A stretch of DNA of 64,000 nt, taken from Cryptosporidium bovis. Its lineage: Eukaryota; Apicomplexa; Conoidasida; Eucoccidiorida; Cryptosporidiidae. Where the stretch lies: the NCBI GenBank assembly GCA_009768925.2, contig VHIT02000021.1, positions 1-64,000 on the forward strand, read 5' to 3'. Of this stretch, positions 46,101 to 55,986 are shown in pieces. Each line of letters begins with the position of its first letter. The stretch's first letter is position 1. The position numbers and the translations under genes were made by a program. The notes below the pieces were generated by a model. That model made no database searches, was not told where the DNA came from, and saw only the letters and a program-made list of their open reading frames with translations.

Positions 46101-46421
46101 ATTTGGTGGAGGCAACGCTCCATTTTTGAATATCATTTTTTTTGAGTTTATCGCAATTTTGTTTTCACCAAAAATTGTCTCAAAATTTTGATTCATTGGA
46201 AGTTCTGATAAATCGTATATTGATTGTATTACATGGCCACCCAAATTTGATGCATAGCTATTAAATAAATTTCTTTGTTCTCTTGTTATCAATGACCATG
46301 CCCTTGTTATGTGAAGATCAGGTGTATAAAATGAGAGTTGAATCATATATTCACATCTCGAAAGGACAAATGCGTCGTCTATTAATTCGGGTACTATCTC
46401 CACCACTTTTTCCTCCAACAT
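43107..46421 (-). CDS. Large B-box zinc-finger protein
   Basis: The 1104-residue protein has two consecutive B-box-type zinc modules near residues 205-295: C-x2-C-x8-C-x7-C-x2-C with H-x2-H (CEMCEINISTLYCESDKAHL, then CAFCDEYHHSS), and then CPHHSTERIDSVCMNCYIPL with CPHCILIGQHSS. A helical coiled-coil region follows (LELHKRKRQLVEYLSSRHNH onward). The order B-box-coiled-coil recalls TRIM proteins, but there is no RING. The N-terminal 200 residues contain a conserved-looking domain I do not recognise (FVVFTLALGPILIVDEADG). The rest is helical and Asn/Ser-rich. It may be a scaffold or ubiquitin-pathway factor; the function is unknown. Confidence 0.75.
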   Translation of the reverse strand: MLEEKVVEIVPELIDDAFVLSRCEYMIQLSFYTPDLHITRAWSLITREQRNLFNSYASNLGGHVIQSIYDLSELPMNQNFETIFGENKIAINSKKMIFKNGALPPPNGFDSNPMGIYRFVVFTLALGPILIVDEADGMRPSIPFPPGYMCKTWQNPNVKHVPSSKSSFTANYQVKFCDQILPTMLVEVEFKPLRIEISQPICEMCEINISTLYCESDKAHLCAFCDEYHHSSSRLLSKHQRVPVSQSPYQFGFCPHHSTERIDSVCMNCYIPLCPHCILIGQHSSGDAAEHILISTTDAIRMAYSGVSQSDLELHKRKRQLVEYLSSRHNHINDIRSNYDDIQERIELASKSLLQQLVALRERKMSFIMSIKRQLLTELLLIEWMEAFFAHLRLALLPSDFLVYSHRHDLVCSHFFGGKSNILVNNSVIPSWVHEKFFVDGGFNVVSRSNEANELLGLFKIERYESENESIKDDNDTINTANIDLISKDVSNLSSSKERSIINSITKYEENANAKWNEFDRGDLSNDKVFNLSGENLPVEQKLLTAEEYISCKLPTFSIMGIRESNEILLNNKVDSNIKYPILRKSKLTPQMKDLVNKIDGTLNYKDYYGNLSVLNYQNHTDELLDNIILMVKSKLDIGKKHDNDYDYIWSNITSETFNNDKHNLENKKVVDNIINSRTFVESSLSNGEIKSSYIWNPSVERPIKLSQKYWGYLVGNNYELLIALLHSAPVIKRKMLIQDIFNISLYMQSFDHLFYSLLHFEINFLSNIPIDTMLISSSTINDFFHIIFRVSNLNTDDKSFLVQQMQISLLNILNLEKGPYSTIIGKKVKLNMNINKVENEIEGDIIDQSQLDDEQILFEEKIYTIVETFIKHLVSIDIKTMPNTIRGIMYGIIDTIDSISSDAYLLKSENKANKLPSITHRVTKYCTNGSISFCCQVLLNHYIVPRLSNIISSINYSLIKEENSDYSKITEKNDIVARIQCFRRAISSISIYVWEPVMNTSKESLNSIESKYRQLGLDIFAWMQNIFTKPRLNSPITFSLHGMPKRGINSTTNIGDYMIWLDNALRNDKLKSDGGMTQKDVLRCEHFENLLSLAFKGMKGELI

Positions 46422-47032
46422 TTTTAGGTATACTAATTTTATTCCAGTTTATAATGTTAATATTTATTATATTTAATATTATTACGTTATTTCTTATTGA
46501 TTACATTTTAATCTATTTAAATAGGGCTTACATGCAGTGGCGCTTCCCACTAATATCAATATAATACTAGTTGAACTACCAAGGATGCAATTGAAGAAAA
46601 AAAAAGAATAAAGAAAATAAAATATTATGTAGTATTATATTTTTAATTCTCAGGGGAAAGTACTTCCAAGTTAAAAATCAAACGTATTATCTCACCAAAT
46701 TCAAATATTACACATTGTTTCAGCGATTTATGCATCGATTGTTATATATACTACCTTTTTTATATTTTTTTCTAGAACCTTTAATTATTATTTGTATTAT
46801 AGATTTAAAGATCATACCGCCACATTTCGGCGCTTATTTAAGTACCTGTTTCTATTTGGTTAATTTTAATGTTGAAGAAAAAAGGTTGAGCTTGAAGAAA
46901 ACTAGCTTGTTGAAGATCAATAGATAATATAACTATATGATTATTTGATTTATCATTTAAAGTAATTATCTGTTAATTAGGTTTTAGTTATAGTGAGTTG
47001 TTATATATTGTTTTTTTAATAATAAAAGTGAA
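46422..47032. promoter_or_regulatory. Divergent promoter, B-box / Rab GDI: GTGGCGC and TTTCGGCGC
   Basis: The 611-bp gap has GTGGCGC at 46537-46543 (about 116 bp from the B-box ATG), and CCGCC at 46817-46821 with TTTCGGCGC at 46825-46833 (about 200 bp from the GDI ATG). Each gene thus has its own copy near its start. Confidence 0.55.
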
Positions 47033-48412
47033 ATGGATGAATGTTATGATGTAGTAGTATGTGGGACGGGCCTTACCGAGTGCATTATAAGTGGTTTACT
47101 TTCTACTTCAGGTAAGAAAGTATTACATATAGATAGAAATAGTTATTATGGTGGTGAAGCAGCATCTTTAAACTTGACTACGTTATATAAAAAATTTAAA
47201 CCAGGAACAAACCCTCCAGAAAATTATGGAGCAAATCGTGATTGGAATGTTGATTTAATACCAAAATTTGTAATGGCAAGTGGTGATTTAGTCAAGATAT
47301 TACTAAAAACGAGAGTTACAAAATATTTGGAATGGCAGGTTATTGAAGGTACATTTGTTTATCAATTTCAGAAAGGAGGGCTATTATTTAATCCTAAATT
47401 TATACATAAAGTGCCAGCTACAGAAGTTGAAGCACTAAAAAGCCCATTACTAGGAATAATGGAGAAAAATCGTTGTAGATCTTTTTTTTCGTTTGTAGCA
47501 AATTGGTCTGATGAGGACAAAAGCAAACAAATGGGTTTTGATAGAAACATTACAAAAATGAAGGATATTTATGATCATTTTGGTCTTTCTTCAACAACTG
47601 TTGATTTTATTGGTCATGCTATTGCTTTGTATACCAATGATGACTATATAAATATGCCTTTTGGTGAAACGTTGGACAAAATAAGATTATATATGCAAAG
47701 CTTTAGTAGATATGGTAAGTCACCATTTATATACCCTGTATATGGTTTAGGTGGACTTCCTGAGGGATTTTCAAGATTGTGTGCAATACATGGTGGCACG
47801 TACATGTTGAATACTAATCCAAGTGAATTCCTTTTCAATGATAGCGGTAAGGTATGTGGTATAGTTACATCTCAAGGTAAAGCTACTTGTAACATGGTTA
47901 TTTGCGATCCATCATATGTTGTTAACAACAGTAACATAAAGGAACAAAAAGTGAAGTGCGTAGGAAAAGTAGTTCGTTGTATTTGTATATTAAATTCGCC
48001 GATACCAGATACAAATAATGTTTCTTCCTGTCAAATTATTATACCACAAAATGAGCTAAGAAGAAAAAATGACATTTATGTAATGATGGTTTCTTGTTCC
48101 CATGGTGTGGCTCTTAAAGGCAAATACATTGCTATTATTTCTACTACTGTTGAAACTGATAATCCGATATTAGAAATCAATCCAGCTATTAAACTCCTTG
48201 GTAATACGATCGAGGAACAGTTTATTTATACTTCTGACATTTATGAGCCTATTTCTTCATGTAAATCTGATAATATATTTGTCTCTAAATCATGTGACGC
48301 ATCCTCTCACTTTGAGTCTCTTACTCAAGACGTTCTTAGGCTTTGGAAAGATATCACAGGTGAAGATCTAGACCTTACTAATGTCAAATATGAAGAAGAT
48401 GATTTAGAATAG
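47033..48412 (+). CDS. GDI: Rab GDP dissociation inhibitor
   Basis: The 459-residue protein opens MDECYDVVVCGTGLTECIIS, the FAD-like GxGxxxC fold shared by GDI and REP. It continues with the sequence-conserved region HIDRNSYYGGEAASLNL and DWNVDLIPKFVMASGDLVKI. Further family segments are FSRYGKSPFIYPVYGLGGLP and FSRLCAIHGGTYMLN. GDI extracts prenylated Rab-GDP from membranes and recycles it. Length matches GDI and is too short for REP, and the C-terminus is acidic. Single exon. Confidence 0.97.
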   Translation: MDECYDVVVCGTGLTECIISGLLSTSGKKVLHIDRNSYYGGEAASLNLTTLYKKFKPGTNPPENYGANRDWNVDLIPKFVMASGDLVKILLKTRVTKYLEWQVIEGTFVYQFQKGGLLFNPKFIHKVPATEVEALKSPLLGIMEKNRCRSFFSFVANWSDEDKSKQMGFDRNITKMKDIYDHFGLSSTTVDFIGHAIALYTNDDYINMPFGETLDKIRLYMQSFSRYGKSPFIYPVYGLGGLPEGFSRLCAIHGGTYMLNTNPSEFLFNDSGKVCGIVTSQGKATCNMVICDPSYVVNNSNIKEQKVKCVGKVVRCICILNSPIPDTNNVSSCQIIIPQNELRRKNDIYVMMVSCSHGVALKGKYIAIISTTVETDNPILEINPAIKLLGNTIEEQFIYTSDIYEPISSCKSDNIFVSKSCDASSHFESLTQDVLRLWKDITGEDLDLTNVKYEEDDLE

Positions 48413-48801
48413 TAATAAATTTGATAGAATATTTATTTTGAATAAAAAAAAATGTAGCATCTCTTTTATTTCACTATTTCGTCTTTATATATAATGTTTT
48501 ATTTGCTTGATTACTAACCCACTTAACTCTATTTTTCTTTAATTCAAAGTAATTTAGACAATAAATTTTTTATCATTAATTTTTTTCCTTGAATAGTTAA
48601 CTGGAATGTTGTGAATAGTTAGTTTTTGGGATTGTACTAATAATATAAGTTTAAATACTGCAATAATTAGCGAACAAAACAAATGAAGAATACACCTTTA
48701 TTTTTATGTACATAGTCTTAAACAAAAAAAAAATTTAGTGAGATATATGTGAATAATTAAAAAAGAAAAATTATATATTTATAAAATATTTATAAAAGCA
48801 A
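48413..48801. other. Convergent gap, nothing seen
   Basis: These 389 AT-rich bp lie between the 3' ends of Rab GDI and the Sec14-GOLD gene. No GC-rich motif was seen. Confidence 0.7.
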
Positions 48802-50112
48802 TCACGTTCTAAATTTAGTTTTAATTTTATTAAAAAAATTACACCTAATCTTCCCTTTGTTAATACCAGAATTATATTCATTAAAATTCTTATCTTTTGC
48901 TTCAGAACATGTTTTTGATAAAAGGGATTCAGATATCTTTTTAATCTTTTTTACACCATCGAGTAATTTCTCTAACCTTTTACGATTATTGTGATTATTA
49001 TGATGATTATTACCACCCAAATAATTTCCTCCATTATCAAAAGAAGACCCAAAACATCTTCTATCGAAGAATGAATCATTTAATTTTAGATAGTTTTCGA
49101 AGTAACTTTGCCTAAAAATATTAGAATAAGATTCTACCCCAAAATTTTCGCTGCCATAAATATCAATTCTTGATTCAATAGATTTTCTAAATATAGAAGA
49201 ATATTTATTTTTCAAGGATAAATCAGAATTAGATTTACTCATATATGTGCCATAATTTTCCGGTGTTTTTATGTTCGAGTTTTCACCAGAAATATAGAAA
49301 TGATTATCTTTAACACAACAATTGTTGTTACAAACATTACTATCTTTCCTTGAATGTGGACAAATGAATTCCTTTTTATCATAATTTAGAACATCCTTTC
49401 TTATAAGTATACCCCTTGATGAATTTATTACTATAGAATTTCCAAATTCATCTTGTTCAACTGAATCTTCAATCACTGAATATGCTGTTACGTATGAGAA
49501 ATTTGTTTTGCATTCTGAATTATTCGATTCTTCTTCAAAATCAGACTCTGAATTCGAACTTAAATTAAAACTTGATTCATTAATATCCACATTTTTTAAA
49601 ATATTTAAATTACTTGTTTGTATTTTTTTCTCATGTTTAACATTAATATTATACAATTTATTACATTTATTAATACCTCGATCATCGATATAATTATTAC
49701 TATTAAATACTGAGATTCTATTTGTCTTATGTTTCTTATCCCTTTTCGATAAATTTGGACCTAGATACTGGGATTCGGTTGCTTTATTATCATTAAAAAT
49801 GGGAATCGTATAGTAAATATTATTAAACTGCCCTTGTTTTTCTAAAAAGCTATTACTAAAAATACCATTATTTACAATTCTTGTGGATTTTGAATTTTTA
49901 GATGGTTTCTTCCTAGATATTGTTGTTAATGTAATATTATGAGAAACAATATTATCAAGATTAGGTAATTCGATATCAGCTAATTTATTATCCATAGTTG
50001 ACTTATAATTATTACTACATCTTACTTGTGAAGCATGACTATTCCGATTACTACTGCTATTATTATTGTCATTATTACTGTCATTATTATTGTCATTATT
50101 ATTGTCATTATG

Positions 50113-50165
<53 letters not shown>

Positions 50166-51960
50166 GATTATTATTATTATCATTGTTGTTACTATTACTA
50201 TTAATATTAATATTGCTATTATTATCTTTGTTATTATGAACATTAATATTGCTGTTAATATCTTCATTACCATTATTATTATTATTATCATTATTACTAT
50301 CAGTAACTTGTTTCTTTTCATAATTTTCTTTTTCAGAATTAATAGTTTTAATAACGAAATGAATAGTTTTACCAGAAAACAAACTCCAAGAATTGTCCCA
50401 TTGTAACATTAAATAACCAGGTACAGATGCATAATAAGAACCACCATGAGCTTTTGTTGAGTCAAACTTAGATGATGAAACAACAGTAACTTCATGTTGA
50501 TTTTTTGTTTGAATGGATGACAACCCTACATTATTATTATCCTTTGAGTATAATTTGTCATTGTTACTAATATTTAAATTATCAACTTGATTCGACTTAT
50601 TGGTATGTGATATGTTATTGTTTTGATATATTACACCCGATTCATTAGAGTCGTTTAAATAATGTATATCATCTATTAAATACTTAACCCCAAATCCTAT
50701 TTCACCCTCCAATACACCCCATGTCCAATACACCAATGTATTCGGTTTTACAATGGAGATGGTTACCTTTTCTTTTTTCATTCTTTTTATATGTAGTGTT
50801 TGCCTATCGTCTCCAAGCCCGAAACAATCTAAAAGTAAAGTACCTGTATTTGGAACTGTTGAATATTGTTCCGTAGCAAGACCACCTAAAAATTGGGGTA
50901 AGTTGTTCAATGAAATAATACCAAGTAACTTTTCCCTATAATCTTCGTCTAATACAAGGATTTTTTCTACAGTTCTTGCTGCCAATAATGATTTGAATGA
51001 ATTCCAAACTATAGAAAAAAATTTTGGTGCATTGACAAATATAACATATGACATACCTTCCGGATAATTATCTGAAGCCAATTGAATCATCCTTCTGAGA
51101 ATCATAATAATGTGAGATGAATGAACTTGTGAGACCGTTAAGCCATAAAGATCCATTATACATGTTGCTCTTATAAGACATTTACTCTCAAATGAAAGTT
51201 TATCTAACAATATACTTCTATATTCCATGTGATATGAATACCAAAGCAATAACTCATCGACTTTAACTGCTCCCAATAATCTTGTATCATCTAATAAACC
51301 AAACCTTTCTATACATATAATATTCCCATATTTATCTCTTAATGGTTTTTTTTCTCCAATGCTCTCTCTAAGTAGTAAATTACACGGATAATATCTAGTT
51401 ATTGTACTATGCAATGGAGCCATCTCAATATTATTGTTTGGTAACATATTTGTAATTACAAATGGTCTAATTACTGTATCAATGTTAAATTCTTTTCTCC
51501 ATTTTATATGTTTTGAAAACGCTGTAAATGCATTTTCAGTATTAAAATTGAAACCTACTAAAAACCTTAAAAGTCTCAGTGGTGTGAGCATTACCTTGCA
51601 GCAATTGTCTATTACAGCCTTATTTGCACTAGCCCTTGATGATATGTTATCAACTCCAACATTATTCTCCTCATATATCTCACTTATTACATTTTTACAT
51701 AATTCTTTAAATTTTTCATATTGAATTGAATCCCAGTTTTGTGGTTTATTGTTTATTGATGAAAATAATTCCGAATAGCTCATTGATTCCTCTCCCAAGA
51801 AAGATTCTAAATCAAAGTCTCCATTGCCTTCTAACTCACATCCAGAAATAATATCACTAATCTCCAACCTTTCTTTCGAACTTGCTTCTGAGATTGTTCT
51901 TACAAAACCATCTTTAAGATTACATCTCACAACTATGTCTTCTATATTTGCCTTTGACAT
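48802..51960 (-). CDS. Sec14-GOLD protein (CRAL-TRIO plus Golgi-dynamics domain)
   Basis: The protein has 1052 residues. The CRAL-TRIO N-lobe is near 125-160 (LRLLRFLVGFNFNTENAFTA). The CRAL-TRIO domain covers about 205-362: KYGNIICIERFG, IMDLYGLTVSQVHSSHIIMI, YPEGMSYVIFVNAPKFFSIV, and LPQFLGG at the end of the fold. A GOLD-like beta domain follows from about 385 (VYWTWGVLEGEIGFGV ... VPGYLMLQWDNSWSLFSGKT), split by an Asn-rich insert. The C-terminal half is disordered, with a long Asn/His/Asp tract and a basic end. Sec14-GOLD proteins link phosphoinositide exchange to membrane trafficking. The ATG at 51960 is preceded in frame by a stop. Confidence 0.85.
50113..50164. repeat. (ATT)n tract coding poly-Asn in the Sec14-GOLD gene
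   Basis: A pure trinucleotide tract of about 52 bp lies within a longer run (about 50035-50290) of ATT/GTC-type triplets, reading Asn with Asp, Ser and His on the minus strand. Confidence 0.9.
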
Positions 51961-51985
51961 TACTGATAGTTATTACTATTATTAC

Positions 51986-52027
<42 letters not shown>

Positions 52028-52734
52028 GGATAAAATTAATATTCATCAAACTGTGTTATATAATTTAAAATATACATATATATATTTATTAAATATGTAT
52101 TCATAAAATATTAAATTATTATTTCATTTCGTCTTGTACCACTATATTATTAAAAAAATAAACTGATATTAATCTATTATATAAATATGAATATTTTTTT
52201 TATAGCGACTAAGTAATACCTTATCAAACACTTTAATGAACATTAAATGAAATAACATAATAAACAATCGTGCCCTATTTAAGTAAATAAAATATCCATC
52301 ATTTTACTTAATATTCATTTAACAATTCTACGCATTTAGATTAAATATTAATGATATATTAACGTAATTTACCATATAAGTTACATGTATTTTTTGTTAT
52401 TACACACTTAGGCTTTTTACTTGTTTATTTATATTCAATCACAAAAAGAAAAAGAAATTTTAATTTAAATTTCAACATTTTATTATTAGATTTTATTTTA
52501 CTCAAAATATGTTAATTTGGCGCCAGGGAGGGGTGACGACAGTATTGTTGCAACATCCAAGATCAATCAATAGTGAAAAAAATTACTAAATATAAGACAA
52601 AAATCGATAATATTCGTGTATTTTTTTTTATAAATAGAATGCTATAATAATTAAGATAGAAAATGATTTAGAATAAAAAATTTATAATTAATATTTGCAG
52701 TTGTAATAATAGTTAATGTACACATAAATAAAGC
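51961..52734 (-). promoter_or_regulatory. Sec14-GOLD promoter gap: TTTGGCGCCA, and (ATT)n next to the ATG
   Basis: In the 774-bp gap, TTTGGCGCCA at 52516-52525 lies about 556 bp upstream of the ATG. A pure (ATT)n run at 51986-52027 begins about 26 bp upstream of the ATG, so it must lie in the transcript leader. An in-frame stop separates it from the coding region. Confidence 0.45.
51986..52027. repeat. (ATT)n microsatellite in a 5' leader
   Basis: Fourteen triplets, noncoding, next to the Sec14-GOLD start codon. It has the same triplet as the Asn runs inside the genes. Confidence 0.9.
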
Positions 52735-53772
52735 TTACATGTTTTTAAATGCTTTCTCAATACAGTCAATAGATTGTATTTTATGGTGGTTTTTGTCTAC
52801 TAAAAGAAGCTCATTTATATATTTTTCTGGTTCTTTCAAATTTAAAAAATATGAACATGTAATTAAATTAGACAATGTTACTTGAGATTTCGGATCTATC
52901 ACATAAGCTTTTTGTAGTAGTTCATAAGCATCATTAAAGTGCTGTCTTTGCATATGAATGACAGATATCCCATTTAATATAATTACTGACTGACTCTCTT
53001 TCGAATTACTTGGGAGCTTAATGTTTGAGTTTTCTCCAAAATCAGTTTGTAAATTAGCATATGTTATAAATGATGAGTTATATTCACCCTTTAAACACTG
53101 TAACCAAGCAGAAGCTAATCTAACTATAGATGATTCTTTAAAGTCGGAAAATGAGTATGAAGACTCCATATCATTGAAGTATGTATCGTAATTTTCCATC
53201 AAATCTTCGAAAACCTCTTGTGCTAAGTCGAACCTATTTATTGTACAGTAAATAAAAACTTGAATTATTTTTAAACTAGGATTTGAATCTGAAATATAGA
53301 TTGCCGAATAATAGTCTTCTAGCAGTATGTACATTAATACTAGTAATGTATCTATTATTAATAATTTATGATTGTTCTTTATGTATATTTGTTTCAATTC
53401 TCCAACTAATTCTTGTTTTCTTTCATTTGTTGTATCAGGAAGACAAAAAATAGTGTAAAGACAAACTGCTGCATTGCCATATTTTTGATCTCCTATGTAC
53501 TCTGAATAAAGTGATTGTATATTTTCAATTTCTATTTGTTTCAATTTTATTCTGCATCTTAATTTTGTTAAATCTAATAATATATCTAAATCCAAGTCTT
53601 TTTTATTTTCTGCAGCTTCCAATTCACCAATCAACAACAATACTTTCTCATAGTAACCTAAATTCATACAATTCTCGATCTAAATGAAAATTTAATATGT
53701 ACACATACAGTGCAATCATTACCAATGTCAACTTACTTCATTTATTTCCTCTGTATAATTATTACTTCCCAT
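52735..53772 (-). CDS. Coatomer subunit epsilon (epsilon-COP), two exons
   Basis: Exon 1 (53737-53772, MGSNNYTEEINE) and exon 2 (52735-53679) are joined by a 57-bp intron (gtaagt...tag) in phase 0, giving 326 residues. Exon 2 alone would start at an internal Met inside IENCMNLGYYEKVL, and the short first exon supplies the usual N-terminus. The protein is a TPR-like alpha-solenoid. Repeats include FDLAQEVFEDLMENYDTYFN and HFNDAYELLQKAYVIDPKSQ, the latter typical of epsilon-COP near its C-terminus. It stabilises alpha-COP in COPI coats for Golgi-to-ER transport, the same route as the KDEL receptor at 25698-26357. Confidence 0.85.
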
Positions 53773-54221
53773 TTTATTTGCGCGAGAAGTCCTATTTATT
53801 TGGATAATAAATCAAAGTAATGTGGAATTTAATATCAACTTTCACCTTTTTTCTTACTCAATGTTCAGAACAAGAGAAAAAGAAAATATGTTACTTAGAA
53901 TTTTACTTGTGAATTTTTATGTTCAATATACGCAAGCAATCCGATAATTATTAGCTGTTTTGAACAAATCTTATTTAATATTAGTTCATAAATTTCCTTA
54001 ATATTGTTAGTACATTCTAGGTACCCCCCTCAATTCAAACTTAGGCGCCTATATATAGGCGCCTATATTGCTTTAAATTAAATTGTAATGGTCTAAAAAA
54101 TAATTGTCAATGTTAAAAAATTTCAATAAAAATAAATATCGAGGTCAAGTTTATTTATCTACTTTCGATCTTTCATTAATATCAATCTATATTTATTAAT
54201 AAAATTTGTTTAAATATAAAT
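53773..54221. promoter_or_regulatory. Divergent promoter, epsilon-COP / RMD1-like: perfect 24-bp GGCGCC palindrome
   Basis: In the 449-bp gap, 54042-54065 is a perfect 24-bp palindrome. It holds two AGGCGCCT blocks (54043-54050 and 54057-54064) joined by TATATA (with flanking T and A). It lies about 270 bp from the epsilon-COP ATG and about 160 bp from the RMD1-like ATG. Confidence 0.6.
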
Positions 54222-55184
54222 ATGGACGACACAGATTTCTTTTCAGATGGCAATTTAAAGAGTAGAAATTTTAAATCACATATTAGAGTTGCTAGAAAGA
54301 GAGCAAATGTTCAAACATCTATTAAAGAATTGGCAGAGGTACCAAAAGAACCGGCAGGTGTAGTTTGGGCATGTTGTTTTGCAAATGAGCTAGATTTTCA
54401 AATAATATTAGAAGCTTGGAAACAGGGTGAGTTATCTATTAAACATATTCATATTGAGATGACATTTAGTGAAGTGTTGTGTTTAAGATGGAATGATAAA
54501 ATATGTTACTTATTTCGCTTTGGCTGCGTAGTTGGTTGGGATTTAACCAGAACTGAAAGGATAGCAATTGTTAATTTATTGAAAGGATATGTGAACCAGC
54601 CGTTACATACATCTACAAACAAGTTACAAGATGACGATATGAATTATAATTATGGTGAAAAACCTTCAATCAAACATGACAGCATTTATCTTGTTTCTGA
54701 TAGTTTATTGGAAAAACTAGCTTATAGTTATGCTCTTAGTCAAAGCGTTAAGCTTTCTATTTTCGAATACGTTGTAGACGAAACAATTGAAAGTACAAGA
54801 TCACTGCCTGAAAGCCTTGCTAAAACAGGCACAATAAAAGATAATAGAGAAGACATAAGTAAAAGAATTGGCGAATTATTTATGAATCGTTTTTACATCA
54901 ATCTTCAAACTGATATCCTAGATACGCCAGATATTTTTTGGGAACTACAAGATTTTGAGACTCCATATTTGGCTTGTAGAAATTATATGGACATCCCCAA
55001 GAGAGTTGAAGTACTTAATCAAAGACTAGATATTATTAAGGATTTATATGATATGTTAAATAACGAGCTTTCATTACAACATGGATATAAACTTGAATGG
55101 ATTGTCATATACCTTATTTGTATAGAAATTCTTATTGAAATTGTTTGGAATATTGTTATTAGAGATATTTTTAGATTATTCTAG
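54222..55184 (+). CDS. RMD1/RMND1 (DUF155) family protein
   Basis: This 320-residue protein matches DUF155. Its beta-rich start GVVWACCFANELDF is followed by KICYLFRFGCVVGWDLTRTE, the strongly conserved VxWxL/GxxxxE-type segment of the family. Then come SDSLLEKLAYSYALSQSVKL, GELFMNRFYINLQTDILDTP and the helical PDIFWELQDFETPYLACRNYMD region. A hydrophobic C-terminal segment (about 295-315, IVIYLICIEILIEIVWNIV) fits the single anchor seen in the family. Homologues sit in mitochondrial or microtubule-linked compartments; the human protein supports mitochondrial translation. In an organism with a reduced mitochondrion the role is open. Confidence 0.8.
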   Translation: MDDTDFFSDGNLKSRNFKSHIRVARKRANVQTSIKELAEVPKEPAGVVWACCFANELDFQIILEAWKQGELSIKHIHIEMTFSEVLCLRWNDKICYLFRFGCVVGWDLTRTERIAIVNLLKGYVNQPLHTSTNKLQDDDMNYNYGEKPSIKHDSIYLVSDSLLEKLAYSYALSQSVKLSIFEYVVDETIESTRSLPESLAKTGTIKDNREDISKRIGELFMNRFYINLQTDILDTPDIFWELQDFETPYLACRNYMDIPKRVEVLNQRLDIIKDLYDMLNNELSLQHGYKLEWIVIYLICIEILIEIVWNIVIRDIFRLF

Positions 55185-55986
55185 TGTAATATATAAATTT
55201 AGTGTAAAAAATAGCGAAAGAGAAAGAATAGTACATACATTTATTACTTAAATAATGCATCGTACATTATTTAGTTTATACTTTTGCTTTAATTAAATAA
55301 AACTATATGTAGAACTTAATGTTTATTTCTATTTATCATCTTAATTATTATATCAAGCCTCATTGTCTATTATATTATTATATATTTCACATGTATTTAA
55401 TTTATTTAACATTCATTCCATAGATACTTGATTTTTTACCCGTTTTTTACTCTAATTTTTTGCCTCGCATGTAATTTAATTCGCTATTATTAGTTCCAGC
55501 GGGTTTTTTTCCTTTAGTTTTAAAATTTCGTGTTTAAAACTTGAATTTGTTTAACATCCAATATTATTATGAAAGAAATAATTGAAAGTTTATTTATAGT
55601 TTAAATATTATTAATAATCAAATACATAAGAAACTAATTGTATATAAACTATAAATCAAGTTAGAACTAATATTACATATACACAAAATTATTATATTTA
55701 TTCACACAATAATCTATTATTGTTTATTTTATTGGCTATTTGCTAACTTCAATATATTGGTTACAAAGAAGTTATCACAAAATTAATAAAGATTCTAAAA
55801 TTTACTTTGGTAATATTTGGTTTTTAATTGTATTACTGTTAAGAATAATTAAATATATTTACTTTATACAACTGAATATTATAGACTTAATGATATAAAA
55901 TACACATTAATATAATTATTTATATTTGTAGATATCTCAGTTTATCAAAATAAAGTGTCAAATTAAAAATTAAATAAATTTAAATA
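55185..55986 (+). promoter_or_regulatory. Metacaspase promoter gap, weak AGCGGG site
   Basis: These 802 AT-rich bp have AGCGGG at 55498-55503, about 484 bp upstream of the ATG, and no palindromic core. No RNA or coding feature was seen. Confidence 0.35.

Noticed and set aside
46715-46927. Plus-strand frame of 70 codons upstream of Rab GDI
   Set aside because: It opens with TTG and spans the TTTCGGCGC promoter motif.
50035-50290. Open frames on both strands across the (ATT)n region
   Set aside because: A triplet microsatellite leaves all frames open. Only the minus-strand frame continuous with Sec14-GOLD is coding.
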